A stretch of 64,000 nt of DNA from Streptomyces flaveus (GTDB taxonomy: Bacteria; Actinomycetota; Actinomycetes; Streptomycetales; Streptomycetaceae), in assembly GCF_014647675.1 (NCBI RefSeq), contig NZ_BMPQ01000020.1:50579-114578 (forward strand), written 5' to 3'. The position numbers were made by a program, and so were the translations under genes. Within the stretch, counting starts at the first letter, position 1; each line of letters begins with the position of its first letter. This document shows positions 35,301 to 44,180 of the stretch, piece by piece. Under the pieces are notes generated by a model that was not told where the DNA came from, made no database searches, and saw nothing but the letters and a program-made list of their open reading frames with translations.

Positions 35301-36618
35301 CCTGATGCGCTCCTGCACCGGCTGGCCCTCGGGGATCTGGATCGACCCTCCGCGCCGTACCGCCCCCGACGGCTCGTCCTTCCAGCTCCAGCGCTGGTCC
35401 CACACCTTCGAGTACGCGGTGATGGGCGGCGAGGGCGACTGGCGCGAGCTCCAACTCCCGCAGGCGGGCCATGAGTTCAACCATCCGCTCACGGCGCGGC
35501 TGCGCGGCGGCCGGGCGGCGGATGACGACTCCGTACTGCCGAGACGGACGGCTCTGCTGGGGCTTGAGCCGGAGGGCCGGGTACTGCTCGACGCGCTCAA
35601 GCCGCTCGGCTCCCCGCTGGCCCGGGGCAGCGTGACACCGGCCGACCCGAGGCGTGGGATCGCGGTGCGGATGCATGAGGTGTCGGGCCGTCCGGTGCGG
35701 GCGCGGGTGCGTGGGCCACTGCCGTGGATGGTCGGCTCTCGGGCCGACGTCCTGGAGACGCCGGGGGAACCACTGGTCCCGGAGGACGGTGTCCTCGGTG
35801 TCGGGCTGACCGGGTTCGAGGTCGCCACGGTGCTGGCGACACCTGGGGACGGCTCCCCCAGCGCGACGCAGGGTCCCGGGATCGCCGCGTACGAACCCGC
35901 CCAACCCGTCCCCACCCGGTACTGGCTGCACAACTCCGGCCCCGCACCGCGCGGGAACATGCCCGTGACCGTGTACGTCTCACCGAGCGCGCTCACCCTC
36001 GACGGACCCGTCACCGCGACCGTGCGGGTCGCCTCGGAGCTCACCGACGCCCCGGTGTCGGGCGACGTGACCCTCCACGTACCGCCCGACTGGGTCGCCG
36101 AGCCCGCCCGGCTGCCGTACGCGCTGGGCCCCGGCGGATTCACCCTCGCCGAGTGCACCGTGACGCCCGCCCCCGATGCCGTACCCGGCCGGCACTGGCT
36201 CGCCGCGCGGCTGTCGTACGGCGGACAGGTGTACGAGGATGTCGTGGCCCTCGATGTGCCGGGCGCGGTTCCGGAGGGCGAGCCGGACGGGCGTACTGGC
36301 CCAACCCTGGTGTCCCGGCTGGGAGTTGAGCGGGTCAGTGTGCGCAGGGGTGAGCGGGGGCGGGTTCCGGTGAGCGTGCGGAACACGACCCGTGGTCCGA
36401 TCACTGGCACCTTGTGGGCGGTTTCCTCGTGGGGCACCTGGCCGGGGGTGGGGCCCGGCTGCCAAGGGTTCGCCGTGGCGCCCGGGGAGCAGGCGGAGTG
36501 TGTCATTGAGGTGGACGGGCGGGCGGTGCCGCCGGGTTCGTACTGGCTGATGGCGAAGGTCGCCTGGCACGGGCAGGTCGCCTATACCGAGGCGGTTCCG
36601 CTGGAGGTGACGCCGTGA
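32335..36618 (+). CDS. GH38 alpha-mannosidase
   Basis: The protein is 1427 aa from ATG 32335 behind TAGGAG, with no signal peptide, so probably intracellular. After a beta-sandwich of about 100 residues, the GH38 catalytic domain begins with the zinc-site motif SHFHYDPVWWNTQ (His112, His114, Asp116). The nucleophile Asp is at about 249 in WQLDAFGHDPQFP. Central (GAHHDAVTGSESDQVY) and C-terminal GH38 beta domains follow, then two NEW3-like segments near the end. It should trim alpha-mannose from imported glycan fragments. The next gene overlaps its stop by 4 nt (GTGA). The length exceeds the usual ~1000 aa for the family because of the added NEW3-like domains. Confidence 0.92.
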   Translation: MRVTSVESTELFVGTVGTTEQPRQVVAVELSHLPGRTVRLTVEGPGVTGETEATAAEDGTVRAEIPVVTEPELAVGERREITVTAADGDQLTRHTGEFTVAEPGWTMFMVSHFHYDPVWWNTQAAYTETWDVADDPASTGLPARTFDSRGQSGMSLVRAHCDLARRDPAYTFVLAEVDYLKPYWDAFPEERAFLRELIRTGRVEIMGGTYNEPNTNLTGAEATVRNAVYGDGFQRAVMGASPETAWQLDAFGHDPQFPGLMADAGLSSSSWARGPFHQWGPTLSVFGEEPRDPNRMQFPAEFSWIAPSGRGLLTAYMVNHYGAGWAIDNAPTLPKAEAAAYKLFKGLKQVALTRNVLLPVGGDYAPPCRWVMDIHRDWNARYVWPRFVSAIPRDFFAAVRAELDEEGRKASPQTRDMNPVYTGKDVSYIDTKQAQRYGETLLADAEAWATLASMVTGHPYPDAALDKAWRQLIYGAHHDAVTGSESDQVYIDLLTGWRELYDLADTVHADATDALARQVAQLPCGGPDLVVFNSATWERRDVLTLADPGLVPLDDTGLPLPAVRDDDGQLRVVVPEVPGMGLRALPLAEGSVAEWAPGEGTTIRNEFYEVTVDPARGGGVSGLRALAEGGRDLLRAGDIGNELVVQEEYPRHPRFGEGPWHLTPTGTTAARSSEVTADVQVEHSPAGSRITVTADLGLFRYTQRLCLWKGVARLDVSTTIDGYDGADRLIRVRWPSDVRGGLPVHEVADAVIGRGFGFVDVDSEQFPWTLDNPANTWFGLGSTARTELRDDAGTLLGHRSIGVAELIYGSWEEAGELGAPLAAALVRAGVTATSTIADGPRYGDLEVDSNLPDIRIAVGAPDRNSVVAEALGWDPAAGRELRRQLAERGVAAVWVAPRAGLREEWVPGADLRDLERLPLLVVAGARPEDDAKAVAELVADLEEATVRATAAGGGEALPPGDAWDGRSFAVLNRGTPGCVVTSSGDLYMSLMRSCTGWPSGIWIDPPRRTAPDGSSFQLQRWSHTFEYAVMGGEGDWRELQLPQAGHEFNHPLTARLRGGRAADDDSVLPRRTALLGLEPEGRVLLDALKPLGSPLARGSVTPADPRRGIAVRMHEVSGRPVRARVRGPLPWMVGSRADVLETPGEPLVPEDGVLGVGLTGFEVATVLATPGDGSPSATQGPGIAAYEPAQPVPTRYWLHNSGPAPRGNMPVTVYVSPSALTLDGPVTATVRVASELTDAPVSGDVTLHVPPDWVAEPARLPYALGPGGFTLAECTVTPAPDAVPGRHWLAARLSYGGQVYEDVVALDVPGAVPEGEPDGRTGPTLVSRLGVERVSVRRGERGRVPVSVRNTTRGPITGTLWAVSSWGTWPGVGPGCQGFAVAPGEQAECVIEVDGRAVPPGSYWLMAKVAWHGQVAYTEAVPLEVTP

Positions 36619-37367
36619 CACATGTGCATCCGCCCGAGGGGGCCGCGGCGCTGGTGCACGGCGAAGCAATCGCCACAGCACAGGTGGACGCACTGCTAAA
36701 AGCGATGCCTCCGCGCGAAGCGCCCCTTCAGGGGCGCGGGGCCGTGACATATGCGGCTCCGCCGCGATGGGGGTCCCCCCGCGCGAGCTCGATTCGAGCG
36801 TGGGGGAGCGACCAGCCACAGCCGGCCCGCAGTTCTCAAACTGCCCTTCCCGCGGAGCGACTGCGGCGCCAGCGAAGGCGCTGGGCCACCCAGATCGTCG
36901 TCGCCGACGAACTCGCCCGCCGCGCCTGCACCGAGCGCGGGCTCGAGCCCCCGGCCCGGGAGACACTCCAAGTGCTCGCCGTGGACGGGGGCGACGTGGC
37001 CGACCTCGGAAGCATCGTCGCGGTCGTACTCGCCTACTCCCCCGCCGCACGCACCCTGCTGGCCCAACTCGCGGACGAGCAGGACCTCCCCGAAGCAGCC
37101 GTACGGGACTACTACGACCGCAACCGGGACCGCTTCCTCACCCAGGACGCCCTGCGGCGAGGAGTCGACCCCTTCGGCGGCGCGACACCGGCGGACTTCC
37201 TGCCGTACGCGGACGTACGGGAGGGCATCGCCCACGGGCTGCGGCAGGCGGCGGGCCGGCGCGCCTTCTTCGCCTGGCTGGACCGGGCCCGCGCCGGTGT
37301 GGTGTACGCCGTCGGCCACGAACACCCGGGCGACCCCTCGCACCCGGACCACGAGCACCGGCACTGA
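36615..37367 (+). CDS. DUF7158/peptidylprolyl-isomerase-like protein carrying an in-frame repeat insertion
   Basis: The protein is 250 aa, with GTG overlapping the mannosidase stop. Residues 1-33 (VHGEAIATAQVDALLKAM) and from about 80 on (LPAERLRRQRRRWATQIVVA and beyond, EAAVRDYYDRNRDRFL, AFFAWLDRARAGVV) look like the SurA/parvulin-chaperone-like proteins of this type found in actinomycete gene clusters. Residues about 35-75 are translated from intergenic-type palindromic repeats (36717-36833) that keep the frame open. Whether the product folds is unknown. Function is not established; coupling to the mannosidase suggests a role in the same pathway. Confidence 0.65.
   Translation: MTHVHPPEGAAALVHGEAIATAQVDALLKAMPPREAPLQGRGAVTYAAPPRWGSPRASSIRAWGSDQPQPARSSQTALPAERLRRQRRRWATQIVVADELARRACTERGLEPPARETLQVLAVDGGDVADLGSIVAVVLAYSPAARTLLAQLADEQDLPEAAVRDYYDRNRDRFLTQDALRRGVDPFGGATPADFLPYADVREGIAHGLRQAAGRRAFFAWLDRARAGVVYAVGHEHPGDPSHPDHEHRH
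36717..36833. repeat. Nested repeat: type A element inside a type B element, within a coding region
   Basis: The left half of type B (GCGCCCC-TTCA-GGGGCGC hairpin, 36720-36737) is followed by a type A element (36769-36808, from GGGGGTCCCCCC to GTGGGGGAG). The right half of type B (GCGACCAGCC to CCCGCAG) ends near 36833. Undisturbed type B copies at 4726 and 32126 show the two halves joined through GAACTGC. Confidence 0.75.
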
Positions 37368-37505
37368 CCCCGAGCCGGAACCCAAAAGCAACACGGCACC
37401 CCATTGACCTCCGATGAATTTTGGTCCACCTTTTCATCAATCGGAGTCCAAGTTGGTGAATTGAACCAGCACATCCCCAGATACCTGTTCGCAGGAGGGC
37501 ATCCC

Positions 37506-38873
37506 ATGCGTGCGAGAAGACTGACCGGATCCGTGGCGGCCATCGTCGTTCTGTCCCTGACAGCCGCCGGCTGCGGCCTCGGCGGCTCGGACGGCGGCGA
37601 GGCCACCGCCGGCGGCTGCAAGGTCGACGAGGGCAATGTCGGCTCGGGGAAGCTCACCGGCGACGTCAAGGGCGACATCACCTTCCAGACGACCAACGTG
37701 AAGAAGGACTTCGGGGACTACTTCAACGGCGTCATCAAGGCCTTCGAGAAGGCCAACCCGGACACGAAGATCAAGTGGATCGACGACCCGGGCGACGCCA
37801 CCTTCACCCAGCGGCTGGTCGCCGACGCGCAGGGCTGCACCCTCCCGGACGTCGTGAACATCAACGTCAACACGGCGATCGCGCTGACGAAGAACGGCTA
37901 CCTGCTCAACCTGGACGAGAAGGCTCCGGACGCGGGCAAGCCGTTCACGGACGCGATGTGGAAGTCCACCACGTACGCCGACGCCGAGGGCAACAAGGTG
38001 CACAGCGTGCTGCCCTGGTACTCCGGCGGCATCCTGCAGACCTTCAACACCGAGCTGATGGAGAAGGCGGGCCTGGACCCGGCGAAGCCCGCGACCACGG
38101 TGCTCGGTCTGTTCGCCGACGCCGAGAAGGTCGCCAAGGCCTCCGACGGCGACTACTACGCCTTCCTCGCCAACCCGCAGCACCACATCCCCGCCCACTG
38201 GCAGCAGATGGGTATCGAGGTGCTGTCCTCCGACGGCAAGAAGTTCACCTTCGCCGACGACCCGAAGACCGTGCAGTGGGTCGAGGCCATGACCAGCCTC
38301 TACAAGGCCGGCGGGATGCCCAGGGACTCCCTCTCCTCCACCCAGGACCCGGCCAACGTCTACGGCCAGGGCAAGCTGGTCTACGGCCCCACCAACCCCA
38401 ACTTCCTGCGCTTCATCCAGCAGAACAACCCGACCGTCTACGAGAAGACCGGCGTCGCCCCCTACATGCTGGACGCACTCGGCCACACCGTCGGCGCCCC
38501 GCAGTACGTCGGTGTCGCCTCCACCAGCAAGAACGCCTCGACCGCGCTGGCCTTCGCACAGTTCCTGACGAACGCGCAGAACCAGCTGGAGTGGGCGAAG
38601 GACCCGAACGTCGTCATCTTCCCCTCCACCACCGAGTCGTTGAAGGACCCCTTCTTCCAGAAGGTCGAGGGCACCGACCCCTTCTCCGAGGCCCGGAAGA
38701 TCGTCGCCGATGACCGCCAGACCTCGACGGCCGACGAAATCGCCCTCACGCCCGGCGAGTTGAACGCCATCGTGGCCCAGATACAGCTGGCGATGCAGGG
38801 CAAGAAGAGCGCCCAGGACGCCCTCGACGAGGCCCAGTCCAAGGCCAACGAGCTGATCGAGCAGGGCAGCTGA
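37506..38873 (+). CDS. Sugar ABC transporter substrate-binding lipoprotein (family 1)
   Basis: The protein is 455 aa from ATG 37506 (MRARRLTG). The lipobox LTAAGC puts the lipidated Cys at residue 23. The mature part has the family 1 solute-binding pattern: YFNGVIKAFEKANPDTKIKW, DVVNINVNTAIALTKNGYL, VLPWYSGGILQTFNTELM and AQFLTNAQNQLEW. It captures sugars or oligosaccharides at the cell surface and delivers them to the two permeases encoded next. The upstream region 37374-37505 holds GGTCCACC and TGGT-N7-ACCA motifs that may bind a regulator. Confidence 0.93.
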   Translation: MRARRLTGSVAAIVVLSLTAAGCGLGGSDGGEATAGGCKVDEGNVGSGKLTGDVKGDITFQTTNVKKDFGDYFNGVIKAFEKANPDTKIKWIDDPGDATFTQRLVADAQGCTLPDVVNINVNTAIALTKNGYLLNLDEKAPDAGKPFTDAMWKSTTYADAEGNKVHSVLPWYSGGILQTFNTELMEKAGLDPAKPATTVLGLFADAEKVAKASDGDYYAFLANPQHHIPAHWQQMGIEVLSSDGKKFTFADDPKTVQWVEAMTSLYKAGGMPRDSLSSTQDPANVYGQGKLVYGPTNPNFLRFIQQNNPTVYEKTGVAPYMLDALGHTVGAPQYVGVASTSKNASTALAFAQFLTNAQNQLEWAKDPNVVIFPSTTESLKDPFFQKVEGTDPFSEARKIVADDRQTSTADEIALTPGELNAIVAQIQLAMQGKKSAQDALDEAQSKANELIEQGS

Positions 38874-38876
38874 CCC

Positions 38877-39923
38877 ATGGCCGTACGCCCCCTGCGCACT
38901 CTCGACAAGGCGCCCGCCCCCACCTCCCCGGGGGCGGGCGCCCCGCGCCCCGGCGCTTCCCCCTCACCACACCCGCCGGGGCCGCTGCGCCGCGCCCTCC
39001 GCTCCGTGACGCCCGGCCCGGCGCCGGACGCGGGGGGCGCGGCGCTCTACCGCAAGTGGTGGCTGCCCTGGCTGTGGATGGCCCCGGCCGTCGTCGGCGT
39101 CACGGTCTTCGGAGTGTGGCCGTTCCTCAACACGCTCATCCTGTCCTTCACCGACGCCAAACCCCTCGGCGGCGCCGCGGGCTTCGTGGGCCTGGACAAC
39201 TACACCCGGATGTTCGGCGACTCGGACTTCTGGCTCGCCACCCGCAACAGCCTGCTGTACGCGGTGATCGTTGTCCCCCTGATGGTGCTGCTGCCGCTGA
39301 TGCTGGCCGTGCTGGTCGAGAAGAACCTGCCCGGCATCGGCTTCTTCCGCTCCGCCTTCTACACCCCCGTCCTCGCCTCCAGCGTGGTCGTCGGCCTGAG
39401 CTGGCAGTGGCTGCTGAGCGACCAGGGCCTGGTCAACACCTGGCTGCAGAAAGGCCACTTGATCAAGGAGGCCATCCCCTTCCTCTCCGACTCGTGGCTG
39501 ATCCTGCTCTCGGCGATGGGCCTGACGATCTGGAAGGGCCTCGGCTGGTACATGATCTTCTACCTGGCCGCGCTCGGGAACGTCCCGAAGGAACTGCACG
39601 AAGCCGCCGCCGTGGACGGCGCGGGCTCCATCCGCCGCTTCTGGCACATCACCATGCCCGGCGTACGTACGTCGATGATGCTGGTCGGCACCCTCACCGG
39701 CATCGGCTCGCTACGGATCTTCACCGAGATCTACATGCTCGGCGGCTCCACCGGCGGCCCCGGCGGCGCCGACCGCACGCTCCCCTTCTACATCCGCGAC
39801 GTCGGCCTCGACCCGCTCACCGGCAACGCCGGCTACGGCGCCGCCGTCTCCGTCGCCCTCTTCGCACTCACCCTGGGCCTCACGCTGCTCGCACAGCGCC
39901 TGACCAAGGAGGACGAGGCATGA
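38877..39923 (+). CDS. Sugar ABC transporter permease, MalF-like
   Basis: The protein is 348 aa, starting 3 nt after the binding-protein gene. A Pro/Ala-rich N-terminal tail of about 50 residues precedes six membrane helices. The EAA loop is VPKELHEAAAVDGAGSIRRF. It pairs with the following MalG-like permease (4-nt overlap, ATGA). No ATPase gene is in the cluster; in Streptomyces the shared ATPase MsiK usually energises such importers. Confidence 0.93.
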   Translation: MAVRPLRTLDKAPAPTSPGAGAPRPGASPSPHPPGPLRRALRSVTPGPAPDAGGAALYRKWWLPWLWMAPAVVGVTVFGVWPFLNTLILSFTDAKPLGGAAGFVGLDNYTRMFGDSDFWLATRNSLLYAVIVVPLMVLLPLMLAVLVEKNLPGIGFFRSAFYTPVLASSVVVGLSWQWLLSDQGLVNTWLQKGHLIKEAIPFLSDSWLILLSAMGLTIWKGLGWYMIFYLAALGNVPKELHEAAAVDGAGSIRRFWHITMPGVRTSMMLVGTLTGIGSLRIFTEIYMLGGSTGGPGGADRTLPFYIRDVGLDPLTGNAGYGAAVSVALFALTLGLTLLAQRLTKEDEA

Positions 39924-40801
39924 CGACGACAGCTGTCGTGAAACGCCGACGCCTGATGCCCCGCTGGCGGGACTACGGCCGCCCCCGCGAACTGATCGTC
40001 CGCTACCTGCTGTTGCTGTTCGTCCTGGGCATCACCGTCGGCCCGCTGCTGTGGCAACTGCTGTCGTCACTCAAGGGCGCGGGCGAGGACGTCTTCGGCG
40101 CGGGCGCCTCCCTCTTTCCCCAGGACCCGTCCCTGCGGGCGTACCGCCAGGTCTTCGATCAGGTGCCGGTGTGGACGTACATCAGGAACAGCTTCTTCGT
40201 CGCCGTCATCTCGATCACCAGCCAGCTCGTCTTCTCCACCATGGCCGGCTACATGCTCTCCAAGCCCGCCTGGAAGGGCCGCAAGTTGGTGTGGGTGCTG
40301 CTGATGGCGTCCATGATGTTCCCCTTCGAGTCGATCATGGTGTCGCTGTTCCTCAGCATCCGTGACCTGGGCCTGGTCGACAACCTCGTCGGCGTCTGGC
40401 TGCCCGGCTTCGTCGCCGCCATCAACGTACTGATCATGCGCGCGGCGTTCCTCGCCGTGCCGCGCGAGATCGAGGACGCGGCGATGCTGGACGGGGCGGG
40501 TGAGTGGAAGCGGTTCCGGTATCTGTATCTGCCGTCCGCGTACGGCGCGATCCTCGTCGTCACCATCAACACCTTCATCAGCGCCTGGGACGACTTCCTC
40601 TGGCCACTGATCGTGCTGCGCTCGGAGGAGCACTTCACGCTGACGCTGGGTCTGGCGCGGCTGTCGTCCTCGTCGTTCGGGTACGACCAGCGGATGGTGA
40701 TGGCGGGGTCGGTGATCTCGGTGATTCCGGTGCTGATTCTGTTTGTGATCACGCAGCGGTGGTTCTATCGGGGGGTTTCTTCGGGGGCCGTGAAGCTCTG
40801 A
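39920..40801 (+). CDS. Sugar ABC transporter permease, MalG-like
   Basis: The protein is 293 aa from ATG 39920, overlapping the previous stop. It has six helices and the EAA loop VPREIEDAAMLDGAGEWKRF. It ends RWFYRGVSSGAVKL, as usual for MalG-type permeases. Its last 37 nt overlap the convergent GH3 gene on the other strand. Confidence 0.93.
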   Translation: MTTTAVVKRRRLMPRWRDYGRPRELIVRYLLLLFVLGITVGPLLWQLLSSLKGAGEDVFGAGASLFPQDPSLRAYRQVFDQVPVWTYIRNSFFVAVISITSQLVFSTMAGYMLSKPAWKGRKLVWVLLMASMMFPFESIMVSLFLSIRDLGLVDNLVGVWLPGFVAAINVLIMRAAFLAVPREIEDAAMLDGAGEWKRFRYLYLPSAYGAILVVTINTFISAWDDFLWPLIVLRSEEHFTLTLGLARLSSSSFGYDQRMVMAGSVISVIPVLILFVITQRWFYRGVSSGAVKL

Positions 40802-43020
40802 GTCGGTGCGGTGGTCAGCGCCTCCCGCGCCGACTCGGCGATGCGGAACTCGACCACCGTGCCGTGCAGGTCGGCGCCGAGCGAGAACGTGACCGTACGG
40901 GTCTCGCCCGGCGCCAGGTCGACGGCCTGGAAACCGTGCAGTTCCAGCGTGCGCGGCCAAACGGGGGTACTGGTACGCAGACGACGCAGGTAGAGCTGGG
41001 CGACGGAACGGCCATGACGCTGGCCTGTGTTGGTGATGTCGGCCTCCACGGTGCGCCCTGACAGCCGCGGTGGACCGTACGCGAAGGTCGTGTACGACAG
41101 CCCGTGCCCGAAGGAGTACAGCGGCTCGGCGCTTTCGTCCACGTAGGAGCCGTACTCGGTGTCCTTGTGGTTGTAGTAGACGGGGAGTTGGGCCGCCGAG
41201 CGCGGGACGGAGACGGGGAGGCGGCCGACCGGTTCCGCGTGTCCGAGCAGGACCTCGGCGATCGCGTCTCCTCCCCACGGTCCCGGATACCAGGCGGTGA
41301 GCAGCGCCGCCGCGAGGTCCGCAGCCTCCGGGACGGCGTGGGGGCGCCCCTGCACCAGGACCACGATGGCAGGGGTGCCGGTCGCCGAGACTGCGCGCAA
41401 CAGCTCGTACTGCGCCTCGCCGAGCCGCAAGCTGGCGAGGTCGACGCCCTCGCCGCAGGTCATCTCGGAACCGGTCTCTTGTGCTGCCCCGTTGGCGGCG
41501 AAGCCGGTCTCGGGGGTACGGGCGCTGCTGCCGCCGAGCACGAGCACGGCCAGGTCGGACTCGCGGGCCAGAGTGACGGCTTCGGGTATGCCGGAGATGT
41601 CGCCGCCGGTGAGGGCGCAGCCGCGGGCGTGGCGTACGTCCGTGCCGGGCCGGGCGAGCCGCCGCAGCCCGTCGAGCACGTTCGTGCCGGTGCCGGGGCG
41701 TTGCGGGGCCGTGTAGTCGCCGAGTTGGTGAGCGGTGGTGGCGGCGTGCGGTCCCAGGACGGCGATACGGGTCGCGGTCGGGGAGATGGGGAGGACGCCG
41801 CTGTTGTTGTGGAGGAGGGTGACTGCGGCTCGGGCGAGGGCGGTGCTCAGGTCCCGGCCGACGGATGGAGGCGGCAACGGGCTTGCGGTGTACGGCTGTT
41901 CAAAGAGGCCGAGGCGGAACTTCAGGCGCAGGACGCGGGCGACGGCGGCGTCCAGGGTCTGCTCGGAGACGAGCCCCCGTTCGACGGCCTCCTCCAGGTG
42001 TGTGAAGCCCTCGTCCCACAGGCTGAGGTCGACACCGGCGTTGAGGGCGAGCGCACCCGCGGAGACCTTGCCGCCGGTGATCCGGGCCAGCCGGTCCACA
42101 GCCAGGCCGTCGGCCATCACCAGGCCCTCGAATCCCCAGCGTTGGCGGAGCAGGTCGTGCAGCAGGGCTCGGTTGCCAGAGCAGGGCATGCCGTCCACCT
42201 CGTTGTACGCGGCCATCACGGCGGCGGCCCCGGCGCGCACGCCGGCCCTCGCGGCGGGGAGGTGGATCTCATGCAGCTCCCGTGGTCCGAGTTCGGACTC
42301 GGCGGAGTTGCGGCCGCCGGTGGTGGCGCCCTGGCCTGCGAAGTGCTTCAGCACGACGGGGGCCTTGTCGGGGGCGAAGAGATCGCCGGGGTTCCCCTGT
42401 ATGCCGCGTACGAGCGCCTCGGTGAGACGGGATGCGAGGTACGGGTCCTCGCCGAAGCACTCCTCGGTACGGCCCCAGCGGGGGTCGCGGGCGATGTCCA
42501 GTGCGGAGACGAGCGCCAAGTGGCCGCCGCGGGAACGGAGTTCGGCCGCGGCGTGGGCGGCGGCCTGCTCGTACAGCTGGGGGTCCCAGGTGGCGCCGAC
42601 GGCCAGGTTCACGGGGAAGACGGTGCCGTCCAGGGCCATGTGGCCGTGGGGGACCTCCTCGACGAACAGGGCCGGTATGCCGAGCCTGCTGTTGTCGACG
42701 ACGTGACACTGCACCAGGTCGGCGAGCGCGGCGCTGTCCGCGGCGCCGGCTCCGGTGGCGTGGTCGACACCCGACCAGGCGTCGGCTCGCAGCAGTCCGT
42801 AGAGGGCGCCGAGACCGGCGAAGCGCTCGGTTTCGGCGTGCAGGGCTTCGGTGAGTTCGAAGCCGGATGGGGTGCGGCGGTAGGCGTTCCAGCCGTACAT
42901 GCGCTGGTTGAGCTGGCCTACCTTCTCGCGCAGCGTCATTCGGCCGAGCAGGTCGCGGACGCGGGCTTCGATGGGGGCGGTGGGGTTGCGGTAGAGGGCA
43001 GTCTGGTTGGGGGTCAGCAT
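40765..43020 (-). CDS. GH3 beta-glycosidase
   Basis: The protein is 751 aa with no signal peptide, so probably cytosolic. The GH3 N-domain has the substrate loop VVLKHFAGQGATTGGRN and the nucleophile Asp at residue 304 in FEGLVMADGLAVD. The C-domain (IAVLGPHAATTAHQLGDYTA) and a fibronectin-like tail (TVEADITNTGQRHGRSVAQL) complete the three-domain form common in beta-glucosidases and beta-xylosidases. The exact sugar is not decided by sequence. Its ATG overlaps the stop of the upstream kinase gene (ATGCTGA), so the two are co-translated. Confidence 0.92.
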   Translation of the reverse strand: MLTPNQTALYRNPTAPIEARVRDLLGRMTLREKVGQLNQRMYGWNAYRRTPSGFELTEALHAETERFAGLGALYGLLRADAWSGVDHATGAGAADSAALADLVQCHVVDNSRLGIPALFVEEVPHGHMALDGTVFPVNLAVGATWDPQLYEQAAAHAAAELRSRGGHLALVSALDIARDPRWGRTEECFGEDPYLASRLTEALVRGIQGNPGDLFAPDKAPVVLKHFAGQGATTGGRNSAESELGPRELHEIHLPAARAGVRAGAAAVMAAYNEVDGMPCSGNRALLHDLLRQRWGFEGLVMADGLAVDRLARITGGKVSAGALALNAGVDLSLWDEGFTHLEEAVERGLVSEQTLDAAVARVLRLKFRLGLFEQPYTASPLPPPSVGRDLSTALARAAVTLLHNNSGVLPISPTATRIAVLGPHAATTAHQLGDYTAPQRPGTGTNVLDGLRRLARPGTDVRHARGCALTGGDISGIPEAVTLARESDLAVLVLGGSSARTPETGFAANGAAQETGSEMTCGEGVDLASLRLGEAQYELLRAVSATGTPAIVVLVQGRPHAVPEAADLAAALLTAWYPGPWGGDAIAEVLLGHAEPVGRLPVSVPRSAAQLPVYYNHKDTEYGSYVDESAEPLYSFGHGLSYTTFAYGPPRLSGRTVEADITNTGQRHGRSVAQLYLRRLRTSTPVWPRTLELHGFQAVDLAPGETRTVTFSLGADLHGTVVEFRIAESAREALTTAPTQSFTAPEETPR

Positions 43021-44051
43021 GCGGTCGGCCGCTTCGTTGCCGGGTCGAACTCGCGCTCCAGCCGGGCCAGCGCCACGGCACCGCCACAGCCGTCCGTCAC
43101 CCGGTCGACGTCCAGCCCGAGCTCCTCCAGGCGACGATGCACCGCCTCCGTAAGAGGCCCTCCCGCGCCGAGCAACCCGCCGGTGGCAACCAGCCGTTCC
43201 CCCAGGCGGCAGCCCAACGCACGTACCGTATCGGCGAGTTGATCGGCCGCCTCGCGGAGGATGGCCGTGGCGACGGCATCCGTGCCGCGGGCCGCCTCGC
43301 TCACCAGCGGTGCGAGCCCGGCGAGCCGGATCGGAGGCTCCGCCATGACCGCGGGCAGCAGCCGCATGCGATACGCCTCGCGCTGTGCCCGGGACGTGAA
43401 GGCGGGCCCTTCCGCCTCACCACCGCCCGGCAACACGTCGGCCGGAAGCCCGAACTCCCGGCCGACCAGGGCAGCCAGCACCGTAGAACCGCCCCGCCCA
43501 TCCGCCATACGCAGCGCCGAACGCACCGCCTCGCGCCCGATCCAGAAACCGCTGCCGTCGTCGCCGAGGAGCCAGCCGTCACCGCCCGCGGTGGCGGTGC
43601 AGCGGCGGTCGGTGATGCGGGCCGCGACCGCGCCGGTGCCGGCGACCAGGGCGAGGCCGTTCTCGGGGGTGCCGGGCGCGGAGGCGAAGGCGGCCTCGAT
43701 GTCGCTGTAGACCTCGACCGATACGGCGGCGATGCCCAGCCGCCGCAGCGCCGTGGCGAGGGCGGAGTGGGCGTTGAGCCGGCCGGGCTCGTCCGCGGCG
43801 GTCCGCGAAGCGCCCGCGAACCCGCCCGCCACCGCCGCCACCCGGCCGCGCAGCCCTTCCGGCACGGCCTGTGCGACCGCCTCGGCAAGGTGGTCGGTGA
43901 GCTGAGGCACCGGGACGGTCAGGGCGTTGCCCGGTCCCGCGGCGCCCTCACCCCGCGGGAGGCCGTCGCGCACGGATGCCAGAACGGCGCGCGTACGGGT
44001 GCCGCCCGCATCCAGGCCGACCACGAAATCCTGGTTCAAATCATTGTTCAT
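43014..44051 (-). CDS. BadF/BadG-type N-acetylglucosamine kinase-like ATPase
   Basis: The protein is 345 aa from ATG 44051 (MNNDLNQDFVVGLDAGGTRT). ASKHA-fold motifs are VGLDAGGTRTRAV (phosphate 1), a central SDIEAAF and ALVAGTGAVAARI (phosphate 2 region), GDDGSGFWIGREAV, and the late glycine motif ATGGLLGAGGPL. This group phosphorylates GlcNAc, GlcN or MurNAc. With the SIS protein and GH84 enzyme it suggests amino-sugar use. It is divergent from the GH5-like gene, with a 129-nt promoter region containing ACCATGGT. Confidence 0.88.
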   Translation of the reverse strand: MNNDLNQDFVVGLDAGGTRTRAVLASVRDGLPRGEGAAGPGNALTVPVPQLTDHLAEAVAQAVPEGLRGRVAAVAGGFAGASRTAADEPGRLNAHSALATALRRLGIAAVSVEVYSDIEAAFASAPGTPENGLALVAGTGAVAARITDRRCTATAGGDGWLLGDDGSGFWIGREAVRSALRMADGRGGSTVLAALVGREFGLPADVLPGGGEAEGPAFTSRAQREAYRMRLLPAVMAEPPIRLAGLAPLVSEAARGTDAVATAILREAADQLADTVRALGCRLGERLVATGGLLGAGGPLTEAVHRRLEELGLDVDRVTDGCGGAVALARLEREFDPATKRPTAC

Positions 44052-44180
44052 TGGCGACCATGGTGGTTGATACATTCGCCTGAGACAAGGTCCGGCAAGG
44101 GTCCGACGAGATCCGAACGTTCCGGAACCGTTCCGGACGAGAACCGACGGTTCCGACGGGCCCGACCGGAGGAGGTCCTC

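Noticed and set aside
32296..35931. 1211-codon minus-strand frame over the alpha-mannosidase
   Set aside because: Its composition (Arg, Gly, His, Pro, Val) is that of an antisense shadow; the plus strand has clear GH38 motifs and a ribosome site.
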